DNA of 64,000 nucleotides from Flagellimonas olearia (GTDB lineage: Bacteria > Bacteroidota > Bacteroidia > Flavobacteriales > Flavobacteriaceae). The position numbers were made by a program, and so were the translations under genes. The DNA lies in contig NZ_WELG01000001.1 in assembly GCF_009184425.1 (NCBI RefSeq), forward strand, positions 2,045,870-2,109,869, given 5' to 3'. Below, in pieces: positions 43,164-51,936 of this stretch (positions are counted from its first letter, which is position 1; each line of letters starts with the position of its first letter). The notes beneath the pieces are model-generated. The model did not search any database. It saw only the letters and a list, made by a program, of their open reading frames with translations, and was not told where the DNA came from.

Positions 43164-45839
43164 ATGCTTAGATTGCTGTTGCTTACCCTGATTTCTGCCA
43201 CCATCCTTATCCATTGTACCCCAAAAAAGAGCCCCATTGCTTTGACGGACCTTCGCACCGAGCACCTAGTAGAGCCTTTGGGATTGGATACCGAGCATCC
43301 CCGGTTTTCATGGCGGATTGCCACAGGGGACCAGCCCGTGAAACATCAGCAGGAATTCCATATGTATGTGGATGTGGATTCTGTAGCCGTGGCCCAAGGC
43401 AAGGGCGACCTGTGGGAAAAGCACAGCGCATCGGACAGCATGTTGTTGACCTACGACGGAAAACCGCTCCAAGCGCATACCAAATACTATTGGGGCGTGC
43501 AGATCACTGCGGATGATGGCCGCCAGAGCGATATCACCGTTTCCTCTTTTGAAACGGGGCTCATGGCAACTTCCGACTGGAAAGGGACCTGGATCACCGA
43601 TGTGGAAGACATGGACCTAAAACCTGCCCCTTATTTTAGAAAGGAATTCGCACCCGAAAAGAAAGTGGTGAAGGCCCGGGCCTACATCACCGCCGCCGGA
43701 CTGTACGAACTGTACCTGAACGGACAAAAGGTGGACGACCATTGGCTGAACCCCATTTACACCCGTTTTGACCGTCGCAACCTCTATGTGACCCATGATG
43801 TTACTCCCTTTTTTCAGGAAGGCGAAGTGGCCATTGGGGTGTTGTTGGGGAATGGGTGGTACAACCATCAATCCACCGCGGTCTGGAACTTTCACGAAGC
43901 GGGATGGCGCAACCGTCCCCGTTTTCTGATGGACCTAAAAGTATGGTATGCCGATGGCACCACCGAAGTATTGGGCACGGACGACACATGGAAGACCGCC
44001 TTGGGCCCGGTGGTGTTCAACAGCATCTACACGGCAGAACACTATGATGCCCGTTTGGAACTCCCGGGCTGGAACACCGCAGGATTTGACGATTCCCAAT
44101 GGAAAAACGCCTTGGTGACCAAAGCGCCCTCGGAGCAGATCACGGCACAGTCCCTCCCCGCCATCACCGGAAAAAAACTGCCCTTCGCCAGCATGGACAA
44201 ACGGAGCGACCAACGCTACATTTTCGACTTGGGCCGAAACATCTCCGGGGTCACCGAACTGGCACTGAAAGGGGAAAAAGGCACGGAAATTAGGGTGACG
44301 CACGCCGAACAATTGGACAGTCTGGGCAATCTGGATCTGTCCAACATCATTGTGCATTACCGCCCAAAGGACAGCTTGGATCCTTTTCAAACGGATATCT
44401 ACACCCTTAAGGGTGGCGGCGAGGAAATGTTCAGGCCACGCTTCAATTACAAAGGTTTTCAATATGTGGAAGTTGAAAGCAGCAAGCCCATTGACCTGTC
44501 CTTGGAGGACATCACCGCCCATTTTATCCACAGTGATGTGAAACCCATTGGAAAGATCCACACCTCCAACGAGACCATCAACAAAATCTGGGAGGCCACC
44601 AATGCCAGTTACCTATCCAATCTGGTGGGCTATCCCACGGACTGCCCGCAACGCGAAAAGAACGGCTGGACGGGCGATGCGCACATCAACATAGAAACCG
44701 GGCTCTATAATTTTGATGCACTGGGCGTCTATGAAAAATGGATGGACGACCACCGGGACGAACAGCAGGAAAACGGGGTGCTCCCCTCCATTATTCCCAC
44801 TTGGGGCGGATGGGGCTACGATTGGGGCAACGGCCCGGATTGGACCAGTACCATTGCCATCATCCCCTGGGAGCTGTACCAGTTTTATGGGGATGACCGT
44901 GCTTTGTACGAAATGTACGGACCCTTAAAAAAATATGTGGACCATATCACATCGCTGAGTTATGAGGGTGGACTCACGGATTGGGGCCTTGGGGATTGGG
45001 TTCCTGTAAAATCCGTTACGCCCAAGGAATTCACCTCATCCATTTACTATTATGTGGATGCCACCATCTTGGCCAAAACGGCCCAACATTTTGGTAAGGA
45101 AGAGGATTATAAAACGTATGCAACGCTGGCCGAAAACATCAAAAATGCCATCAACACCAAATATTTAAACCCAGAAACGGGTCTGTATGGCAGTGGTTTT
45201 CAAACCGAGCTGAGCGCCCCCTTGTATTGGGGCATTGTACCAGATTCATTGAAACAAAAAGTGGCAGACCAACTGGCCAAGGAAGTCAAAAAAACCAATC
45301 ATATTGATGTGGGGCTGTTGGGCACAAAGACCATTTTAGGAGCCTTAAGTCAAAATGGTCATGCAGACCTGGCCTTTGTCCTCGCCTCGCAGGAAACCTA
45401 TCCCTCATGGGGGTGGTGGATCAAGAACGGGGCCACCACCCTCTATGAAAACTGGGACATTGATGCGTCTTCGGACCTTTCCCGGAACCATATCATGTTC
45501 GGGGCCATCAGCCCTTGGTTCTACAAGGGAATCGGGGGCATTTTGCCCAATGAAGATTCACCCGGATTCAAGGACTTTACCCTAAAACCCAACTTTGTGG
45601 AGGGCCTCACCAATTTTGAAGCGGAGTTCCAAAGTCGTTATGGATTGATCGCATCCCAATGGGAAAGAAAGGGCGAACAGCTAGCATATTCCTGCACAAT
45701 CCCACCCAACAGTACGGCTACCGTGGTACTGCACGGGAAGCACATTTCCATGAACGGAGAATCCATGGAACCGACCCAAGAAGGGGCATACGAAATTCCC
45801 CTTACTGCAGGTGACTATACCTTTTTGATAACCGAATAG
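43164..45839 (+). CDS. GH78 alpha-L-rhamnosidase lipoprotein
   Basis: 891 residues from the ATG at 43164, where a lipoprotein signal begins (lipobox LIHC, Cys18); an ATG 24 codons upstream would spoil the signal. The domains are an N-terminal Fn3-like part (LTDLRTEHLVEPLGLD), two beta-sandwich modules (KARAYITAAGLYELYLNG), an (alpha/alpha)6 barrel with YPTDCPQREKNGWTGDAHIN carrying catalytic acids, and a C-terminal beta domain. It removes terminal alpha-L-rhamnose from glycans at the cell surface. It converges with galM; it has no copy of the galactose-type palindrome upstream. Confidence 0.93.
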   Translation: MLRLLLLTLISATILIHCTPKKSPIALTDLRTEHLVEPLGLDTEHPRFSWRIATGDQPVKHQQEFHMYVDVDSVAVAQGKGDLWEKHSASDSMLLTYDGKPLQAHTKYYWGVQITADDGRQSDITVSSFETGLMATSDWKGTWITDVEDMDLKPAPYFRKEFAPEKKVVKARAYITAAGLYELYLNGQKVDDHWLNPIYTRFDRRNLYVTHDVTPFFQEGEVAIGVLLGNGWYNHQSTAVWNFHEAGWRNRPRFLMDLKVWYADGTTEVLGTDDTWKTALGPVVFNSIYTAEHYDARLELPGWNTAGFDDSQWKNALVTKAPSEQITAQSLPAITGKKLPFASMDKRSDQRYIFDLGRNISGVTELALKGEKGTEIRVTHAEQLDSLGNLDLSNIIVHYRPKDSLDPFQTDIYTLKGGGEEMFRPRFNYKGFQYVEVESSKPIDLSLEDITAHFIHSDVKPIGKIHTSNETINKIWEATNASYLSNLVGYPTDCPQREKNGWTGDAHINIETGLYNFDALGVYEKWMDDHRDEQQENGVLPSIIPTWGGWGYDWGNGPDWTSTIAIIPWELYQFYGDDRALYEMYGPLKKYVDHITSLSYEGGLTDWGLGDWVPVKSVTPKEFTSSIYYYVDATILAKTAQHFGKEEDYKTYATLAENIKNAINTKYLNPETGLYGSGFQTELSAPLYWGIVPDSLKQKVADQLAKEVKKTNHIDVGLLGTKTILGALSQNGHADLAFVLASQETYPSWGWWIKNGATTLYENWDIDASSDLSRNHIMFGAISPWFYKGIGGILPNEDSPGFKDFTLKPNFVEGLTNFEAEFQSRYGLIASQWERKGEQLAYSCTIPPNSTATVVLHGKHISMNGESMEPTQEGAYEIPLTAGDYTFLITE

Positions 45840-45845
45840 AGCGTA

Positions 45846-46973
45846 TTATTCCACGGAGAATTTATACACGCAAATGGAATAATATTCCTCGCCCGGGTCC
45901 AATCGGGTGGATGGAAAATCAGGCTGGTTGGGGCTATCCGGAAAATGTTGGGTCTCCAAACAAAATGCCGTCCTAAACTCATAGGCCTTGCCTTCCTTGC
46001 CCACAATGGAGCCGTCCAAAAAGTTACCTCCATAAAACTGCAGTCCGGGCTCATTGGTATATACTTCGATGGCCCTGCCCGAAGTGGGTTCTACCACCTT
46101 GGCCGCATAGTTAAGGCCTTCGCCGTTTTGCTCAAGCACAAAATTATGATCGTATCCCATACCGTAGTCCAACTGTTGGTCTTTCACCTCCAATTCCGCT
46201 CCGATGGGCTTTGATTCCTGAAAATCGAACGGAGTGCCTTTCACCGGTGCAATCTCCCCGGTCGGGATCAATCCCGCATCCACAGGCGTGTAATGTGCCG
46301 CATGTATCTGAAGGAGATGGTCATTGATCGTACCATTGCCCGCACCATGCAGGTTAAAGAACGAATGGTGGGTGAGGTTCACCACGGTGCTTTGGTCCGT
46401 AGTGGCCCAATATTCTATTTTGAGTTCATTTGCATCCGTCAATTGGTACAGCACCCGTACCGATAGATTCCCCGGATATCCTTCTTCCCCATCTTTGGAG
46501 AGATAGGTCAGTTCCAAGGTCTGTCCATCCACCTGTTTGGCATCCCATACCACGGCATCAAAACCTTTGTTCCCCCCATGAAGGGAATTGGCCCCGTTAT
46601 TGGCGGCCAAGGTGTACTCCTTGCCGTCCAAGGTAAACTTTCCATGGGCAATCCGATTGCCGTAACGCCCAATGAGGGCTCCAAAATATTTTTCCTTGGC
46701 ATTGAGAAAATCATCAATATTTTCATGCCCAAGGACCACGTCCTCATAATTACCAGATTTATCGGGCAGCCACAAGGAAACGACCTTGCCGCCGTAATTG
46801 GTGATCTCGGCCACTGTGCCTTGGTCATTTTCAAGAACGTAAAGGCCGACTTGCTTGCCATCCACAATCTTCTCGAAATTTTTCTTGTCTATCCGTTTTA
46901 TGGTCTTTTCTTGAGGTTTCACGCAGCTAAAAAGGAGTAAAGAAACTACTATTAAATGAAATATTCTTTTCAT
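45846..46973 (-). CDS. galM: Aldose 1-epimerase (galactose mutarotase), lipoprotein
   Basis: 375 residues. Lipoprotein signal MKRIFHLIVVSLLLFSC (Cys17), so it acts outside the cytoplasm. Family motifs are YGGKVVSLWLPDKSG, RYGNRIAHGKF, NNGANSLHGG, LTHHSFFNLHG (catalytic His) and QFYGGNFLDG; the catalytic Glu is near the end (CLETQHFPDSPN). It interconverts alpha and beta anomers of galactose. It lies 5 bp after the GH2 gene and shares its transcript and upstream palindrome. Confidence 0.95.
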   Translation of the reverse strand: MKRIFHLIVVSLLLFSCVKPQEKTIKRIDKKNFEKIVDGKQVGLYVLENDQGTVAEITNYGGKVVSLWLPDKSGNYEDVVLGHENIDDFLNAKEKYFGALIGRYGNRIAHGKFTLDGKEYTLAANNGANSLHGGNKGFDAVVWDAKQVDGQTLELTYLSKDGEEGYPGNLSVRVLYQLTDANELKIEYWATTDQSTVVNLTHHSFFNLHGAGNGTINDHLLQIHAAHYTPVDAGLIPTGEIAPVKGTPFDFQESKPIGAELEVKDQQLDYGMGYDHNFVLEQNGEGLNYAAKVVEPTSGRAIEVYTNEPGLQFYGGNFLDGSIVGKEGKAYEFRTAFCLETQHFPDSPNQPDFPSTRLDPGEEYYSICVYKFSVE

Positions 46974-46978
46974 GACCC

Positions 46979-48817
46979 CTAGTTTTTGTACAAGGCTGAA
47001 TTGGCTTTGTGTACTTCATCCACATCCATTTTGATGATGGCCCTATCGTAGGTCATGAGACCATTGACCTCGCCTTCAACATCCGTGGTCTGGGTATAGA
47101 TGGCCGCAGAAAGTCCGTCCTTGATCAAGGTAGGGATTTTGGCCAAAAGGTCTTTGTAGGAGCTCAGCAGTTCGTCCCTTCCGGTAAGGTTTCTGTACCC
47201 CCAGTTTTTATCCTTTTGCCACAAATGTCCTTCCAACGGCAATCCCAGTCCGCCAAATTCACCCAATAAAAGGATTCTTCCGTTGATGATGTCCGGGGCG
47301 TGAAGATTTCTTTGGGGCATGGAGGGTCCGGGGTATCTGTGCTCATCCACCGTATGGCCGGCCGCGAAGAAGTTCCCTCCACTGGGTCCATTGACCAAAC
47401 GGGAAGGGTCGTATTCCATGGTCCAATTGATGACTTCAACGGTATTGAACTGTCCCCATGCCTCATTGAAGGGCACCCACATGACTATGGAGGGTTTGTT
47501 GTGATTGGCATCCATGATCGCCTTCCATTCCTTATAATATTGATGGGCCGATTGTGCGCTTCGCTCCATTTCCCTTCCATCATAGCCGGATGGCCCTCTC
47601 CAATCGGCACTTTTATCGCCATTGGGCATATCCTGCCATACCAACATGCCCAATCGGTCACAGTGGTAGTACCATCTGGCAGGTTCCACCTTCACATGTT
47701 TTCTGATGGTATTGAACCCCAGTTTTTTGGTCACCTTAATGTCGTAAGCCAAAGCTTCATCCGAAGGGGCTGTGTACAGACCATCGGGCCACCAGCCTTG
47801 GTCCAAGGTGCCGTATTGAAAAAGCACTTGATTGTTCAGGGCCATTCGCATGTGGCCGTTGGCATCCTTTACTGCGGAAATCTTTCGCATGCCAAAATAG
47901 CTTTCCACTTCGTCCACTTTTTTGCCATTTCGCAACAAGGCGACTTTTAAGTCGTACAAAAATGGATTGTCCGGTGACCATAGTTTGGCGTCCTTGATGT
48001 TCAGTGCCACATCTTGTCCAACAGAACCCTTGGCCGAAGCTACCGTGGTGCTTCCATCCAATGCCGTAAGCTGTACCGAATATCCGTCTCCGAGCTGTCC
48101 ATTGCCCACGGTCTTTACCATCAATCTGCCCTGATCAATATCGGGGGTGATCTTGATATTTTGGATGGATTGTTTGGGAACGGGTTCCATCCAAACGGTT
48201 TGCCATATTCCCGTAACCGGAGTATACCATATGCCGCTGGGTTTTGTCACTTGCTTGCCCCTGGGCTGGGTACCGTCGCTGGAAGGGTCCCATACTTTAA
48301 CCACCAGTTCTTGCCAACCTGAACGGTTCAAGGTAGTAGTGACATCAAATGAAAAAGGATCATACCCGCCTTGGTGCATCCCCACCAACTTGCCGTTCAC
48401 ATACACCGTGGCTTCCCAATCCACCGCACCAAAGTGCAATACCACATTTTGATTTTTCCATGAAGCCGGCACTTGGAATTTTGTACGATACCAGACCACT
48501 TCATCATCCCCTACCCTTTTTTTGACTCCGGATAATGAAGATTCAACCGCAAAGGGAACCGTGATCTTCCCATCATAGGTGACCGGTGGTTCACCAGCCT
48601 GATTCGTGATACCATAGTCCCATTGTCCATTGAGGTTTTCCCATTTAGTCCTTTTTAATTGGGGCCGCGGGTACTCCGGCAAAGGCTCATCAACATTTAG
48701 CTGACTGGCCCACTGGGTCTTCAAATCCGAAGAACTCTCTTGGGCATCCGCAAATTGGGAAAAGGCCAGAAAGCAAAGAATAAAAATGCCGTTGGCCATG
48801 GTCTTTGTACGAATCAT
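46979..48817 (-). CDS. Exported GH2 glycoside hydrolase, likely beta-galactosidase
   Basis: 612 residues. Signal peptide at 1-26 (ending ADAQ). A sugar-binding beta-sandwich (about 50-210), an Ig-like domain (215-310) and a TIM barrel (310-600) with the acid/base Glu452 in FNEAWGQF and a nucleophile-like Glu520 in LLGEFGGLG. GH2 includes beta-galactosidases, mannosidases and glucuronidases. The galM gene 5 bp downstream and the shared palindrome with galK and the transporter make beta-galactosidase the best guess. A 12-base-loop hairpin (48835-48860) lies in the leader. Confidence 0.88.
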   Translation of the reverse strand: MIRTKTMANGIFILCFLAFSQFADAQESSSDLKTQWASQLNVDEPLPEYPRPQLKRTKWENLNGQWDYGITNQAGEPPVTYDGKITVPFAVESSLSGVKKRVGDDEVVWYRTKFQVPASWKNQNVVLHFGAVDWEATVYVNGKLVGMHQGGYDPFSFDVTTTLNRSGWQELVVKVWDPSSDGTQPRGKQVTKPSGIWYTPVTGIWQTVWMEPVPKQSIQNIKITPDIDQGRLMVKTVGNGQLGDGYSVQLTALDGSTTVASAKGSVGQDVALNIKDAKLWSPDNPFLYDLKVALLRNGKKVDEVESYFGMRKISAVKDANGHMRMALNNQVLFQYGTLDQGWWPDGLYTAPSDEALAYDIKVTKKLGFNTIRKHVKVEPARWYYHCDRLGMLVWQDMPNGDKSADWRGPSGYDGREMERSAQSAHQYYKEWKAIMDANHNKPSIVMWVPFNEAWGQFNTVEVINWTMEYDPSRLVNGPSGGNFFAAGHTVDEHRYPGPSMPQRNLHAPDIINGRILLLGEFGGLGLPLEGHLWQKDKNWGYRNLTGRDELLSSYKDLLAKIPTLIKDGLSAAIYTQTTDVEGEVNGLMTYDRAIIKMDVDEVHKANSALYKN

Positions 48818-48834
48818 ATCTGTTTTGTTTTGAG

Positions 48835-48860
48835 GGGTCGAGCAAAATTGACATCGACCC
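48835..48860. other. Hairpin in the leader of the GH2-galM operon
   Basis: GGGTCGA (48835-48841) and TCGACCC (48854-48860) pair around a 12-base loop. It falls between the palindromic operator and the GH2 start. A T6 run follows on the plus strand, so it could also act as a terminator for plus-strand transcripts. Confidence 0.55.
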
Positions 48861-48874
48861 TTTTTTATGTGCAG

Positions 48875-48899
48875 AATAAAAGTACAAAAAACTTTTATT
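48875..48899. promoter_or_regulatory. Galactose-type operator, copy 1 (GH2-galM)
   Basis: AATAAAAGT (48875-48883), 7 bases, ACTTTTATT (48891-48899): perfect 9-bp inverted arms. It lies 57 bp upstream of the GH2 start. The same palindrome and the same 7-bp gap occur before the SSS transporter and galK. Confidence 0.85.
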
Positions 48900-48984
48900 A
48901 ATCAGGCAAAACAATATATTGGGTTTTTTAATCTCAATTGAAATGGATTTCTATTCGAGCACCCTAATTTCTCAGCGCAAAAAT

Positions 48985-49917
48985 TTACTTGGTTTTCTTC
49001 ATTGAAGCCAGAACACCAACTAGCAGAGAAAGTGCAATAATCCCTAATGACATCCATTCTGGAAAAATGTAATGATGGGCCAATAGAAGCTTAACACCTA
49101 CAAAACTTAGTATGGCCACCAAACTGTACTTTAGGTAATGGAACCTGTCCAGCATATTGGCCAGAAAAAAATACATAGATCGCAACCCAAGAATGGCGAA
49201 CATATTGGAACTGAACACCAAAAATGGGTCTGAAGTTATGGCCAATATGGCCGGTACACTATCCAACGCAAAGAGAACATCAGTGAACTCTATGACCACC
49301 AAAGCAATAAAAAGGGGTGTTGCCGCAGTAATATGTCTTAATTTGACAAAAAACTTTTGGCCTTCCATATGGGAAGTTATCGGCATAACCTTTCTCAAGT
49401 TCCTGTAGATAGCAGAGGTTTTTGGGTTGAAGGGTTTTTGTTTGGAACGTAGCATCCGCAATGCGGTAAAAATTAAAAAAGCCCCAAATAGATAGGTTGT
49501 AAAACTAAACTTCTTGATGAGCGCCACGCCAAAGAATATCATCAATCCGCGGAAAACAATGGCTCCCAAAATTCCCCAGAACAGTACACGATGTTGATAC
49601 TTTTGTGGGATTTGGAACGAGGTAAAAATCACGGCGATCACAAAAATATTGTCAATACTGAGTGATAACTCAATGAGATACCCTGTAATGTATTTGAGTG
49701 AGGCCTCCATTGGGACCAAAGCATCTACATTGTCAATCTTATCCGTGGCATAAAGCCAGTAAATGACCCCAGAAAACAAAAAGGAAAGCGAAACCCAGAT
49801 TGTGGTCCAGAGTGAAGCTTCTTTAACGCTTATAACATGGGCATTTTTATTGAACACGCCTAAATCCAATGCCAAAAAGACAAGAATTCCCAGTAGGAAC
49901 AGTCCCCAAACCATCAT
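48985..49917 (-). CDS. TerC/Alx-family membrane protein
   Basis: 310 residues with eight to nine helices. The TerC signature is clear: TGYLIELSLSIDNIFVIAVIF and FTDVLFALDSVPAILAIT, whose acidic residues in the membrane are thought to handle metal ions (manganese export in Alx). No riboswitch of the yybP-ykoY class is evident upstream. Single gene. Confidence 0.93.
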   Translation of the reverse strand: MMVWGLFLLGILVFLALDLGVFNKNAHVISVKEASLWTTIWVSLSFLFSGVIYWLYATDKIDNVDALVPMEASLKYITGYLIELSLSIDNIFVIAVIFTSFQIPQKYQHRVLFWGILGAIVFRGLMIFFGVALIKKFSFTTYLFGAFLIFTALRMLRSKQKPFNPKTSAIYRNLRKVMPITSHMEGQKFFVKLRHITAATPLFIALVVIEFTDVLFALDSVPAILAITSDPFLVFSSNMFAILGLRSMYFFLANMLDRFHYLKYSLVAILSFVGVKLLLAHHYIFPEWMSLGIIALSLLVGVLASMKKTK

Positions 49918-50037
49918 AACATCAGTAAATTGATGTCAACGAAATTACGCAATGGTTTTATCTCCTAAAATACTTATTGGACTTTTCTGATTTGATATTG
50001 TTCTTCACTTAAAAATTCTCTCGGAACAATAGAATCT

Positions 50038-50961
50038 TTAACCCTGTAAATGGCTTTTCAAAGCATTGGTCTGCTCGCTATAGGTGCTTTCAAAAATCTT
50101 GTCGGCATTGGCAGATTCAAAGCCATCCCTTCGTTGGGCACGCTCCACCAGTCCTGATTGCTTTACATGGCCCGGTAATGGCAAGCGTTCGGCAAATTCC
50201 ACATAACTCCCCGCGATTTTGGAGGTCTCGCCATCCGCAAATTCCGCATCGATCATGTGCGCTATGGAACTACTTTGTTTCAATAATCCATCCGCACTTG
50301 TTTTGATCTTTCCCCCGGAGGAATTCAGTTGTATGCCGATGGATTCCAAAAACGTATTGAACTTTTCAATGGTGTTGTACGTTTCCGGTAAATCGTGCAC
50401 GCTTATGGTGTAATGGTTCAGGTAATAGCGGTTGTAGATGACCCAAGCCGCATATTCGCTTTCTTGGGCAAGTGCATTAAAATCGGACAAGGTAGGCAAT
50501 TGCCAAAGGGGTTTATAAAAGAAGTCCCCCACCTCTTCGGGATTGTCCAGATTCAGTTGGTCCACAGGGTCTCCTGTAAGATTCCCTGCATACTTATCGA
50601 TAATGCCCTGAACTTCTTCGGACATGTCACCCACTCGTAATTCACTGATAAAGATTCTTGGAAAATCAGGACAGGGCGGCGCATACCAATAGGCATTCAA
50701 TTTTTTCCCTTCAAAATAGTAGTAGTCCCTTTTTGAGTATCCGTAATACAAGAAGATTTTTTCAAAAGAAGTGATTCCCAAATGAGGCACTCCCAAGGTC
50801 CTAAAGGCAATATGGTCGTTAACGATATCATCCGTGTTCCCTATCATGGCATTCTCCACCATGGCGGAAGTGATCTTTTCCACATCGGGCACCCTTTGCT
50901 TGTAAGGGTCCATCAGGGCTTTAAGAATTTGCGGCAAACCTTTTGTATCTGTTGTTTTCAT
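50038..50961 (-). CDS. DUF1338 protein, likely 2-oxoadipate dioxygenase/decarboxylase-like
   Basis: 307 residues. DUF1338 enzymes are Fe(II)-dependent and related to HglS, which turns 2-oxoadipate into 2-hydroxyglutarate in lysine breakdown. By analogy, metal ligands would be His50 in NDHIAFRTLG, His183 in YLNHYTIS and Glu255 in YVEFAER. The first two motifs are clear; the third is inferred. It is divergent from a LysR regulator with overlapping promoters, so it is probably that regulator's target. Confidence 0.85.
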   Translation of the reverse strand: MKTTDTKGLPQILKALMDPYKQRVPDVEKITSAMVENAMIGNTDDIVNDHIAFRTLGVPHLGITSFEKIFLYYGYSKRDYYYFEGKKLNAYWYAPPCPDFPRIFISELRVGDMSEEVQGIIDKYAGNLTGDPVDQLNLDNPEEVGDFFYKPLWQLPTLSDFNALAQESEYAAWVIYNRYYLNHYTISVHDLPETYNTIEKFNTFLESIGIQLNSSGGKIKTSADGLLKQSSSIAHMIDAEFADGETSKIAGSYVEFAERLPLPGHVKQSGLVERAQRRDGFESANADKIFESTYSEQTNALKSHLQG

Positions 50962-50986
50962 AGCGTATGATCAATAATCAGGATAT

Positions 50987-51017
50987 CAAAATTAGCTGTA
51001 CCTTTGATTTCAAACAA
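50987..51017 (-). promoter_or_regulatory. Candidate promoter of the DUF1338 gene
   Basis: On the minus strand TTG (51017-51015), 20 bp, TAATTTTG (50994-50987): a good fit to the Bacteroidetes consensus TTG-N17-23-TAnnTTTG. The implied leader is about 20 nt. Confidence 0.6.
50999..51006 (+). promoter_or_regulatory. Candidate -7 box of the LysR gene
   Basis: TACCTTTG fits TAnnTTTG, about 28 bp before the LysR ATG. It lies within the spacer of the divergent DUF1338 promoter, so the two promoters overlap and one bound regulator could control both. Confidence 0.5.
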
Positions 51018-51034
51018 TTCTTATTTTTAATGAA

Positions 51035-51922
51035 ATGATAAGAATAATTAATCAATTGGAGTTTCATCATCTGCGCAGTTTTCTGGCTTTGGCGGAAACC
51101 TTACACTTTGGAAAAGCCGCGGAAACCTTACATATTTCGCAATCTGCGTTAAGTCAACAAATTAAGCAGCTCGAGGCGATACTGGGCACCACCTTGTTTG
51201 ATCGGACCAACCGTAGCGTAGTGCTTAATAGGGCCGGGCAGCTTTTCTTGCGGGAAGCCCAGTTGGTGGATGCCCAATTGAAAAAGTCCATTTTACGCTG
51301 GCAATCCGAACACCAAGGAAATCAAGGTAATATACACATTGGCTTTGTGGGTTCCGCCATGCAATGTTATCTGCCTCCCTTATTAAAGGAATTTGGACGC
51401 AGTCATACCCACATACAGCTCCATCTTGAAGAACTCACCAACGAGGAACAACTCGAAGCCCTTGAGTCTGGGGATTTGGACATTGGTTTTATGCGGTCCA
51501 ACCAGATTGCCCCCAGCATGAACATCAAATCCGTTTATGAAGAAAATTTTTCTTTGGTATTGCCCAACGAGCATCCCATCACCCAAGAAAATTTTAAAAA
51601 CCTTGGCCAGTTGGCCCAAGAACGCTTCATCCTTTTTCCGAATGAAAAAAGTCCCCTCTATTATCAACAGATCTTGAATATGTGTGCCTTTCATGGGTTT
51701 GTTCCGCAGATTTCCCACCGTTCCATCCATGGCCCTACCATCTTTATGCTGGTTGAAAACGGCATGGGCGTTTCCATTGTGCCCAATTCATTGCGCGATG
51801 AGCACAACTACAACATCCGATTTATAGAATTGGACAACATCCAACAAAAAACCAATCTCTTTGCGGTCTGGAACAAAACCAATGACAATGCTGCGTTCCA
51901 GAATTTTCTACCGATGCTGTGA
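51035..51922 (+). CDS. LysR-type transcriptional regulator
   Basis: 295 residues. N-terminal winged HTH (about 7-66: HLRSFLALAETLHFGKAAE, then LHISQSALSQQIKQLE). C-terminal periplasmic-binding-like effector domain (IHIGFVGSAMQCYLPPLL onwards). It is divergent from the DUF1338 gene, the usual arrangement for a LysR protein and its target; the effector could be a lysine or 2-oxoacid metabolite, by inference. It converges with the SSS transporter gene. Confidence 0.93.
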   Translation: MIRIINQLEFHHLRSFLALAETLHFGKAAETLHISQSALSQQIKQLEAILGTTLFDRTNRSVVLNRAGQLFLREAQLVDAQLKKSILRWQSEHQGNQGNIHIGFVGSAMQCYLPPLLKEFGRSHTHIQLHLEELTNEEQLEALESGDLDIGFMRSNQIAPSMNIKSVYEENFSLVLPNEHPITQENFKNLGQLAQERFILFPNEKSPLYYQQILNMCAFHGFVPQISHRSIHGPTIFMLVENGMGVSIVPNSLRDEHNYNIRFIELDNIQQKTNLFAVWNKTNDNAAFQNFLPML

Positions 51923-51936
51923 TCAATCTGTGAATG

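Noticed and set aside
43935..44561. 208-codon minus-strand frame within the GH78 gene
   Set aside because: Antisense shadow of a GC-rich, conserved coding region.
49918..50037. Manganese (yybP-ykoY) riboswitch before the TerC gene
   Set aside because: TerC genes often have one in other bacteria, but I see no matching conserved core here.
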